Assembly: GCA_021792815.1 (NCBI GenBank)
Contig: JAJYTX010000261.1
Coordinates: 1-5,147, forward strand
Direction: 5' to 3'
DNA: 5,147 nucleotides
DNA from: Pseudomonadota bacterium
GTDB lineage: Bacteria > Pseudomonadota > Gammaproteobacteria > Steroidobacterales > Steroidobacteraceae
Position 1 is the first letter of the stretch. Each line of letters opens with the position of its first letter. The translations under genes and the position numbers were made by a program. A model generated the notes under the pieces. That model saw nothing but the letters and a program-made list of their open reading frames with translations, ran no database searches and was not told the DNA's origin. This document shows positions 1 through 5,147 of the stretch, in pieces.

Positions 1-1265
1 AGGTAGCTGCGGGTGAACTCGTCGCGCGCCTCGTCGAAGGAGGGCAGGTGCCCGGCGGTGCCGCCGAGGGACTGCTGCACGAGCTCCACCGGGATGATGG
101 GGGTCTGCGACAGCGCGACGTTCTGGCGCACGACGTTCTGCAGCTGGCGGATGTTGCCCGGCCAGTCGGCGGTGGCGAGCAGCTCGACCGCCTCGGGGGC
201 GTAGATCTTGCGCGTGCCGGTCTCCTCGGCGAGCTGCGCCAGGAAGTGCGCCACCAGCAGCGGGATGTCCTCGCGGCGGCGGTTGAGCGCGGGCATCTCG
301 ATGTGCACCACGTTCAGCCGGTAGTACAGGTCCTCGCGGAAGCGCCCCTGGGCGAGCAGCTCGTGCAGGTCGCGATGGGTGGCGGAGATGACCCGCACGT
401 TGACCGGCACGGCCTCGGTGCCGCCGACCGGGCGGATGAGACTCTCCTGCAGCACCCGCAGCAGTTTCACCTGCAGCCGCAGCGGCATGTCGCCGATCTC
501 ATCGAGCATCAGCGTGCCGCCGTCGGCGGACCGGAACAGCCCCTCGTGGGCGCTGGTGGCCCCCGTGAAGGCGCCTTTCTCGTGGCCGAAGAGCTCGGAT
601 TCCAGCAGGTTCTCGGCCATCGCCCCGCAGTTGATGGCGACGAAGGGCTGGCCGCGGCGCGGGCTGGCGAGGTGGATGGCGCGGGCGAGCAGCTCCTTGC
701 CGGTGCCGCTTTCCCCGGTGATGAGCACGCGCGCATCGGTGCCGGCCACCATGTGCGCCTGGGCGAGCTTTTCCTCCATGACCGCCGCGCGGGTGATGAT
801 CCCGGCGCGCCAGTCCTCGTCGCTCGCCCCGAAGCCCGAGATGCGCAGCGCCTTCTGCACCTGGTCGAGCAGCTCCTGCTTGTCGACCGGCTTGGTGAGG
901 AAGCCGAACGCGCCCATCTGCGTCGCCTGCACCGCATCGGGGATGGTGCCGTGGGCGGTGAGCAGGATGACCTTCAGGCCCGGCCAGCGCACCTGCAGCT
1001 CCTTCAGCAGCGCGATGCCGTCCATCGGCTCCATGCGCAGGTCGGTGATCACCAGGTCGGGGCGGAAGCGCCCGGCGGCGTTGAGCGCCTGCGGGCCGCT
1101 CTCGACGGCCTCCACGTCGTAGCTCTCGGCGCGCAGGCGGATGGTGAGCAGCCGCAGCAGTCCCGGGTCGTCGTCGACGACGAGGATGCGGGCCTTGCGC
1201 CGGCCGGCGTTCGCCGCGCCGGGTTTGCGCGATTCGGTGGACAGGGCGTTGGCGAGTGAGCTCAT
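1..1265 (-). CDS. glrR: Sigma-54-dependent response regulator GlrR (QseF), C-terminus cut by window edge
   Basis: This is an NtrC-family transcription activator that, when phosphorylated by GlrK, should drive sigma-54 promoters. About 421 residues are present. The receiver domain spans about residues 25-140, with acidic residues D31-D33, phosphoacceptor D75 in ITDLRM, T103 and K125 (LTKPVD). The AAA+ domain spans about 155-385. It has Walker A GESGTGKE at 184-191, the sigma-54-contacting loop GAFTGA at 231-236, Walker B LMLDEIG at 252-258 and the WPGNIRQL motif at 368-375. The frame ends inside the linker, at a stretch resembling E. coli GlrR just before its helix-turn-helix, so roughly 45-50 residues with the DNA-binding domain lie outside. 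Similarity to E. coli GlrR, recalled from memory, is close throughout (for example AHGxIPDAVxATQ). The ATG overlaps the qseG stop (TAATG). About 24 residues precede the receiver, more than in E. coli, but no other ATG or GTG lies between. It could be another NtrC-type regulator, but the gene order makes GlrR most likely. Confidence 0.95.
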   Translation of the reverse strand, partial: MSSLANALSTESRKPGAANAGRRKARILVVDDDPGLLRLLTIRLRAESYDVEAVESGPQALNAAGRFRPDLVITDLRMEPMDGIALLKELQVRWPGLKVILLTAHGTIPDAVQATQMGAFGFLTKPVDKQELLDQVQKALRISGFGASDEDWRAGIITRAAVMEEKLAQAHMVAGTDARVLITGESGTGKELLARAIHLASPRRGQPFVAINCGAMAENLLESELFGHEKGAFTGATSAHEGLFRSADGGTLMLDEIGDMPLRLQVKLLRVLQESLIRPVGGTEAVPVNVRVISATHRDLHELLAQGRFREDLYYRLNVVHIEMPALNRRREDIPLLVAHFLAQLAEETGTRKIYAPEAVELLATADWPGNIRQLQNVVRQNVALSQTPIIPVELVQQSLGGTAGHLPSFDEARDEFTRSY

Positions 1266-1909
1266 TACGGTGGTCCCTCGGTGCCGAGTTTGCCCTCGTT
1301 CATGGACTTCTCGATGTTGGTGATGGCGGCGAGCTTGGCCCGCGCCTCATCGAGTTGCGTCCGGAGCGAGGCGTTATGTTGCGCGGCGCTGCGCAGCCGG
1401 TGCTGCAGATCGGTCACCTGCTGCGCGCCCGTCTGGCGAAGAGTGCGGATTTCCGTGTGCAGGGTCAATTGTCGCGTAATGAGGACAAGGGCGAGCCGCG
1501 CCAGGTTGCGCTCGCCGCTCTCGAGCGGCGGGTGCGGATCGGAGAGCAGGCCCTGCAGCAGCCCCTGCGCCCGCTCGAGGTTCGCACCGGGGTCCGGGGT
1601 GGCGCCGAGCAGCAGCGCCAGGCGCAGCGTCTGGCGCGGCCCGGGCGTGATGCGGTAGGCCTGCTCGGCGGCCGCGAGCAGGCTCGCCTGGCCGGCCGCC
1701 GGGGCATCGAGGGCGCGGCCGACGAGCGCGAGGTCCTGGTGGGCGCCGCTGGCGCGCGGCGGCTGTTGCGCGGGCGTGGTGGGCACCGCGAGCTGGCGCA
1801 CCAGGTCGCGGCTCGTCTGGCAGGCCGTGAGGGCCACGGCCGCGAGCAGCGCGGCGCCGAGCGCCGCCAGGGTCCGCGGGGGTTGGGTCATCGGGATCTC
1901 ACGCGGCAT
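1265..1909 (-). CDS. qseG: QseG-like outer-membrane lipoprotein of the GlrK/GlrR system
   Basis: This 214-residue predicted lipoprotein sits between the kinase and regulator genes, as qseG (yfhG) does in E. coli (about 237 residues). A hydrophobic signal segment at about residues 13-29 ends in the lipobox LTAC, with lipidated Cys30. The next residue is Gln, not Asp, so the Lol rule predicts the outer membrane. Residues 40-55 are a Pro/Ala/Gln-rich linker, 57-145 are Ala/Leu-rich helices, and about 145-200 is a probable coiled coil ending in [10 protein letters not shown], a pattern I recall from QseG C-termini. In E. coli, QseG contacts the periplasmic part of the kinase and controls its activity. 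That role is inferred here from position and architecture. The start overlaps the glrK end by 11 bases. A second ATG six codons downstream (1889-1891) would still give a valid signal peptide, with the lipid on Cys24. Sequence conservation in this family is weak, so the name rests heavily on context. Confidence 0.85.
   Translation of the reverse strand: MPREIPMTQPPRTLAALGAALLAAVALTACQTSRDLVRQLAVPTTPAQQPPRASGAHQDLALVGRALDAPAAGQASLLAAAEQAYRITPGPRQTLRLALLLGATPDPGANLERAQGLLQGLLSDPHPPLESGERNLARLALVLITRQLTLHTEIRTLRQTGAQQVTDLQHRLRSAAQHNASLRTQLDEARAKLAAITNIEKSMNEGKLGTEGPP
1274..1279 (-). promoter_or_regulatory. Ribosome binding site of glrR
   Basis: The minus strand reads GAGGGA here, 8 bases before the glrR ATG and inside the last codons of qseG. 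The good spacing supports the TAATG start and suggests that glrR is translated by ribosomes finishing qseG or by direct loading at the junction. Confidence 0.65.
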
Positions 1910-3377
1910 GGGCCTGCTTTCCTTCGCTCGAGGGGCGGTCGCGGATGACGCTGATCGGCATGCGGATGCGAAAGTGCGCCCCAGGGTATTCGCCGTCGAC
2001 GATCTGCACGGTGCCGCCGTGCGCGGTCACGAACTCCATCACCACCGACAGGCCGATCCCGGTGCCCTTGACCGAGATGCTGTTGGCCGCGCGACCGGTG
2101 TAGAACGCCCGGAAGACATGCTCGCGCTCCTCGGCCGGGATGCCCGGGCCGGTGTCGGCGACATCGAGCACCAGGTGGCGCTCCTGCGCCCGCGCCTGGA
2201 TGTGGATCAGGCCGCCGCGCGGGGAGTACTTCACGGCGTTCGACACCAGGTTCTCCAGGATCAGGCGGATCTTGCCGCGGTCGGCCACCAGCGTCACGTC
2301 CTCGATCTGCACATCGAGGCGCATGCGCTGGGAGAGCACGGTGAGCTGCTGGCTCTCGAGCACCTGTTTGACGAGCGGGCGCAGCCGGAACTCGCTCGCC
2401 TCGATGCCCACCGTCGAGCTCTGCCAGGCGCTGAAGGACAGCAGGTTCTCGATCATGCGCTGCAGCTGGATGCCGTTGTCGCGCAGGATGGCGGTCACCT
2501 CGCGCTGGCTCGGATCGAGCGCGCCCACCGCTCCGTCCATCAGCAGCTCGGTGCCCTCGCGGATGTTGGCGAGCGGGGTTTTCAGCTCGTGGGACATGTG
2601 GCGCAGGAACCGGTCGCGCTCCTCGTTGAGCTCGAGCAGCCGCTGGCGCAGCCACTCGAGCTGCTTGCCCAGGCGCTCGAGGTCGTGCGGGCCATTCACG
2701 GCGATCGGCTCGTGCAGGCTGCCGTGGCCGAGATCGCGGATCGCCCGGTCGATCTGGCGCAGCGGCCGGCCGACCATCAGCGTCAGCAGGTAGATCGCGA
2801 GCAGCGTCAGCGGCAGCAGCAGCGCCGCTTGCCAGAACAGCCGCTCGCGCGCCCGCTCGGTGAGCCGCTGCAGCAGGGCCACCTCGGCGTCGATGTGCTG
2901 GTTGCTCTGCTGCGCGGTGCGATCGACCAGGGCGCCGAGCTGCGCGAAGCGCCTGGAGAACTGCGCGGCGTGCGCCGCGGCGATGCCGGGCGGGGTGCTG
3001 AGCACCTGCTGGCGCAGCTGCGCCTCGAGCATCGCGAGCTCGCCCAGCGTCTGGCGCATCGGCGCGGTGGCGTGCTGCTCGAGCTCCTCGCGGGTCGCGG
3101 TCAGCGCCGCATCGTGCTGCTGGTACAGCGCCAGCAGCTTCGGGTCGTCGAGCACGTCGTACAGGCGCGAGGTCCGATCGAGCGAGTCGATCTCGCTGAA
3201 CAGCTGCTGGCTCTCGCGCGCGGCGGTGACGCCGGCGAGCACGATGTGCTGGCCCCGGGAGGACAGCTCGCGGATCTGCAGCGCCGCCGTGACGATCGCC
3301 ACCAGCAGCGGCAGCGCGAGCAGCGCCAGGCCGAGAAGCATCAGGCCGCTCAACGACTTGGGGCGGATCCAGCGCAT
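1899..3377 (-). CDS. glrK: Sensor histidine kinase GlrK (QseE)
   Basis: This 492-residue inner-membrane histidine kinase should autophosphorylate and pass phosphate to GlrR. E. coli GlrK is about 475 residues. TM1 spans about residues 9-31 and TM2 about 181-203. Between them lies a periplasmic domain of about 150 residues, mostly predicted helix. A HAMP linker follows at about 204-250. The HisKA dimerisation domain carries the H-box RHMSHELKTP with phosphorylated His263. The HATPase_c domain shows the N-box (ENLVSNAVKYS, Asn376 and Asn380), G1 box DTGPGIP at 408-414 and G2 box GTGIGLS at 438-444, so all catalytic boxes are intact. The N-terminus, with PKSLSGLML before TM1, resembles E. coli GlrK and supports this start. 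No well-spaced Shine-Dalgarno precedes it: the nearest GGAAG is 15 bases away. Its end overlaps qseG by 11 bases, and galE lies 30 bases upstream. Other HAMP kinases look similar, but the kinase-lipoprotein-NtrC order makes GlrK the best name. Confidence 0.94.
   Translation of the reverse strand: MRWIRPKSLSGLMLLGLALLALPLLVAIVTAALQIRELSSRGQHIVLAGVTAARESQQLFSEIDSLDRTSRLYDVLDDPKLLALYQQHDAALTATREELEQHATAPMRQTLGELAMLEAQLRQQVLSTPPGIAAAHAAQFSRRFAQLGALVDRTAQQSNQHIDAEVALLQRLTERARERLFWQAALLLPLTLLAIYLLTLMVGRPLRQIDRAIRDLGHGSLHEPIAVNGPHDLERLGKQLEWLRQRLLELNEERDRFLRHMSHELKTPLANIREGTELLMDGAVGALDPSQREVTAILRDNGIQLQRMIENLLSFSAWQSSTVGIEASEFRLRPLVKQVLESQQLTVLSQRMRLDVQIEDVTLVADRGKIRLILENLVSNAVKYSPRGGLIHIQARAQERHLVLDVADTGPGIPAEEREHVFRAFYTGRAANSISVKGTGIGLSVVMEFVTAHGGTVQIVDGEYPGAHFRIRMPISVIRDRPSSEGKQAHAA
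1918..1924 (-). promoter_or_regulatory. Probable ribosome binding site of qseG
   Basis: The minus strand reads AAGGAAA inside the 3' end of glrK; its AAGGA core lies 10 bases before the upstream qseG ATG. This favours that ATG over the one six codons later. The later ATG has only a weak GAG nearby. Confidence 0.45.
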
Positions 3378-3384
3378 GGGCGCG

Positions 3385-3390
3385 ATTGTA
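3385..3390 (-). promoter_or_regulatory. Candidate -10 element for glrK-qseG-glrR
   Basis: The minus strand reads TACAAT, five of six matches to the TATAAT consensus, inside the GC-rich 30-base galE-glrK gap. It ends 7 bases before the glrK ATG, so transcription would begin at or next to the start codon. No good -35 box is visible; the best hexamer at about the right distance (CTGAAG) matches only three of six. The element would let the operon be transcribed apart from galE, but it could be chance. Confidence 0.35.
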
Positions 3391-3407
3391 CGCTTCCGCC
3401 GCCGGCT

Positions 3408-4403
3408 TCAGCTCCAGGGCTCGCGCAGCTGGCGTTGCTCCCAGGCGAGCGCGGTGCGCACGATGGTGTCGAGGTCATCGAGCTTCGGCGTCCAGCCGAG
3501 GCGGCGGCGGATGCGCTCGGCCTCGGCCACCAGCGCCGGCGGATCGCCGGGCCGACGCGGCTCCTCGCGCACCGTGAGGCGCCGGCCCGAGACCCGCTCG
3601 ACGCTCTGGAGCACCTCCCGGACGCTGTACCCGTGCCCGTAGCCGACGTTGAGCACCGTGGAGTCCCCGCCCGAGCGCAGGTAATCGAGCGCATCGAGGT
3701 GCGCGCTCGCGAGGTCCTGCACGTGGAGGTAGTCGCGCACGCCGGTGCCGTCGGCCGTGGGGTAGTCGGTGCCGAAGATGGAGACGAATGGCCGCCTGCC
3801 GACGGCATGCTGGCAGGCCACCTTGATGAGCAGCGTCGCGTTCGGGGTCGCCTGACCCACCCGGCACTCGGTGTCGGAGCCCGCGACGTTGAAGTAGCGC
3901 AGCGCCACGTGCCGCAGGCCGGAGGCGGCCGAGACATCCCGCAGCATCCACTCCGACATCAGCTTCGAGGTCCCGTAGGGGTTGATCGGGGCGGTGGGCG
4001 TGTCCTCGGAGGCGACCCCGCTCGAGGGAGTGCCGTACACCGCGGCGGTGGAGGAGAACACGACGTGGCGCACGCCGGCATCGAGGCAGCACTCGAGCAG
4101 CGTGCGGGTCGAGCAGGTGTTGTTGCCGTAGTACTTCAGCGGCTCGCCGACCGACTCCGGTACGATGGTGTAGGCGGCGAAGTGCATCACGGTGTCGACC
4201 CGGTGGGCGCGCAGCGCCTCGAGCACGGTGTCCCGATCGCCCACTTTCCCGACGATGAGCGGAGCATCGAGCACCGCCTGGCGGAAGCCGCGCGAGAGGT
4301 CATCGAGCACGACGACGCGCTCTGCGCGGGCCCGCAGCTGCAGCAGCACGTGGCTGCCGATGTAGCCGGCGCCGCCGGTGACGAGGATGCTCGAGTGTGT
4401 CAT
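3408..4403 (-). CDS. galE: UDP-glucose 4-epimerase GalE
   Basis: This 331-residue cytoplasmic NAD-dependent short-chain dehydrogenase (E. coli GalE is about 338) interconverts UDP-glucose and UDP-galactose. The product feeds the Leloir pathway and surface polysaccharides. The N-terminal Rossmann fold has the NAD motif GGAGYIG at 10-16 and DDLSRG at 34-39. The HFAAY segment is at 74-78. The catalytic triad is Thr119 (SSTAAVYG; Ser in E. coli) with Tyr143 and Lys147 (YGTSK). Substrate-side motifs are RYFNVAGSD at 169-177 and the strongly GalE-specific DYPTADGTGVRDYLHVQDLA at 213-232. By hand alignment, the E. coli gate residue Tyr299 is Leu291 here, which may affect acceptance of N-acetylated sugars. 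The ATG is preceded by GAGGGA at a long 12-base spacing. The gene lies 30 bases upstream of glrK on the same strand and may be cotranscribed with it. No other Leloir genes are visible, so a role in cell-surface sugar supply is more likely than galactose catabolism; this is inference. Confidence 0.96.
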   Translation of the reverse strand: MTHSSILVTGGAGYIGSHVLLQLRARAERVVVLDDLSRGFRQAVLDAPLIVGKVGDRDTVLEALRAHRVDTVMHFAAYTIVPESVGEPLKYYGNNTCSTRTLLECCLDAGVRHVVFSSTAAVYGTPSSGVASEDTPTAPINPYGTSKLMSEWMLRDVSAASGLRHVALRYFNVAGSDTECRVGQATPNATLLIKVACQHAVGRRPFVSIFGTDYPTADGTGVRDYLHVQDLASAHLDALDYLRSGGDSTVLNVGYGHGYSVREVLQSVERVSGRRLTVREEPRRPGDPPALVAEAERIRRRLGWTPKLDDLDTIVRTALAWEQRQLREPWS

Positions 4404-4452
4404 GTGCGAAAGATGTCCCTCGGATCGTCCAGCCGGTCATCATAAACGAATC
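4404..4452. promoter_or_regulatory. Divergent galE/srkA promoter region
   Basis: This 49-base gap separates two divergent starts and is AT-richer than its surroundings near the srkA end. On the minus strand, TATGAT at 4439-4444 is a good -10 candidate for galE and would give a leader of about 28 bases. Its upstream partner is poor: TTGGGC lies 15 bases away, inside srkA. GAGGGA at 4416-4421 could serve galE as a ribosome site, but its 12-base spacing is long. On the plus strand I see only a weak CATAAA at 4441-4446 and no Shine-Dalgarno before srkA. No clear operator repeat is visible. Confidence 0.45.
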
Positions 4453-5147
4453 ATGGTCCGCCCAATCCGTCCGCCGCGCCGCCCGAGCCGCGCCCCCGCC
4501 CAGCCCTTCGCCGGCCTCGCGCCCGAGCGGGTGCTCGATGCCGCCGACGCCGCCGGGCTCGAGCCCGACGGGCGGCTCTTCGCCCTGAACAGCTACGAGA
4601 ACCGCGTCTACCAGGTGGGCGTGGCGCAGGGGTTTCTGGTGCTCAAGTTCTACCGGCCCGGGCGCTGGAGCGACGCGCAGATCCTCGAGGAGCACGCCTT
4701 CACCGCCGAGCTCGCCGAGGCGCAGCTGCCGGTCGCCTCGCCGCTGGCACGAGACGGTACGACCCTGCTGCGGCTCGGGGAGTTCCGTTTCGCGGCCTTT
4801 CCCTGGCTGCGCGGACGGGCCCCGGAGCTCGATGCCCCCGGGGCCCGCGAGGTGCTCGGCCGCACCCTGGCGAGGCTGCACCAGGTGGGCGCGCGCCGCC
4901 CCTTCGCGCACCGCCCGGCGATCGACATCGAGCGGCTGGGCCGCGAGGGGCGGCGCATCGTGCTCGGCTCTGAGCTGCTGCCTGCGGCGCTGCGCGAGCG
5001 CTACGAGCGCCTGAGCGCGCTGCTGCTCGAGGCGATCGAGCGGCTCTACGACGAGGTCGGCCCGGTCGGGTCGGTGCGGCTGCACGGGGACTGCCATCTC
5101 GGCAACCTGCTCTGGGGCGAGCGGGGGCCGCTGTTCGTCGACCTGGA
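4453..5147 (+). CDS. srkA: Stress response kinase SrkA (YihE/RdoA), C-terminus cut by window edge
   Basis: This is a cytoplasmic Ser/Thr protein kinase of the APH/choline-kinase fold. In E. coli it protects against stress-induced death and supports Cpx-linked envelope stress responses. About 231 residues are present, against about 328 in E. coli. Conserved blocks are LNSYENRVYQ at 45-54, VLKFYRPGRW at 63-72 with the likely ATP-binding Lys65, AQILEEH at 75-81, the HRP at 153-155, the catalytic loop LHGDCHLGNLLW at 210-221 (catalytic Asp213, Asn218) and FVDLD at the edge, with metal-binding Asp230. The C-terminal helical lobe lies outside. The chosen ATG gives about 16 Arg/Pro-rich residues before the family's conserved start. 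Another in-frame ATG at 4402-4404 overlaps the galE start and would add 17 residues that resemble nothing in the family. Neither has a clear Shine-Dalgarno. The frame is open to the window end with no damage. Confidence 0.95.
   Translation, partial: MVRPIRPPRRPSRAPAQPFAGLAPERVLDAADAAGLEPDGRLFALNSYENRVYQVGVAQGFLVLKFYRPGRWSDAQILEEHAFTAELAEAQLPVASPLARDGTTLLRLGEFRFAAFPWLRGRAPELDAPGAREVLGRTLARLHQVGARRPFAHRPAIDIERLGREGRRIVLGSELLPAALRERYERLSALLLEAIERLYDEVGPVGSVRLHGDCHLGNLLWGERGPLFVDL

Noticed and set aside
48..1259. A 403-codon open frame on the plus strand.
   Set aside because: It is antisense to glrR, whose receiver and AAA+ motifs are unmistakable. The translated product has biased composition and no family signature.
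3378..3407. Possible terminator between galE and glrK.
   Set aside because: The gap is GC-rich, but I found no stable inverted repeat followed by a U-run. Readthrough from galE seems allowed.
1776..4445. An 889-codon open frame on the plus strand.
   Set aside because: It lies antisense to parts of qseG, all of glrK and all of galE, which have complete family motifs. Its product is Arg/Gln/Leu/His-rich low complexity with no recognisable domain, typical of antisense frames in GC-rich DNA.
4744..4761. CTGGCACGA, resembling the -24 half of a sigma-54 promoter, tempting beside a sigma-54 activator gene.
   Set aside because: The required GC dinucleotide is missing at the -12 position (TA there), and the site lies inside the srkA coding region.
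4300..5097. A 265-codon minus-strand open frame spanning the galE start and srkA.
   Set aside because: It is antisense to the conserved srkA kinase core and then runs out of frame into galE. No domain is visible.
1..5147. A novel defence, mobile or biosynthetic system.
   Set aside because: All five genes belong to recognised chromosomal families with intact motifs and similar composition. No integrase, transposase, repeat array, attachment site or unassigned gene is present.

Overview
The window is a very GC-rich, densely coding piece of what looks like a gammaproteobacterial chromosome. Four genes run leftward on the minus strand: galE, then a sensor kinase, a lipoprotein and an NtrC-type response regulator. 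One gene, srkA, runs rightward from the right end. The order kinase, lipoprotein, sigma-54 activator matches the glrK-qseG-glrR (qseE-qseG-qseF) operon of Escherichia coli. An SrkA (YihE/RdoA) homologue also points to Gammaproteobacteria. The base composition and sequence divergence rule out a close enterobacterial relative and would fit a GC-rich lineage such as Xanthomonadales or Nevskiales. That placement is inference from composition only.

Layout, left to right: glrR (1-1265, minus, C-terminal end beyond the window) and qseG (1265-1909, minus) share one base. qseG and glrK (1899-3377, minus) overlap by 11 bases. A 30-base gap containing a TACAAT box separates glrK from galE (3408-4403, minus). 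A 49-base divergent intergenic region (4404-4452) lies between galE and srkA (4453-5147, plus, C-terminal end beyond the window). No stretch of 300 bases lacks a gene. I saw no RNA genes, mobile elements, CRISPR arrays or convincing terminators.

How the genes may work together: GlrK is predicted to be an inner-membrane histidine kinase that phosphorylates GlrR. GlrR would then activate sigma-54 promoters through its AAA+ domain, which has an intact GAFTGA loop. QseG is a predicted outer-membrane lipoprotein; in E. coli it controls GlrK through its periplasmic domain. The system is linked to envelope signals in enterobacteria. Here it follows galE, whose UDP-galactose product feeds surface polysaccharides, and lies beside srkA, a cytoplasmic stress-response kinase. 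A shared envelope or stress theme is plausible but not proven by position.

I do not see a previously undescribed system. The main points worth checking are a possible leaderless glrK transcript, the galE linkage to the two-component operon, and a non-Tyr residue at the GalE substrate-gate position. The long plus-strand open frames opposite these genes are shadows produced by high GC content.
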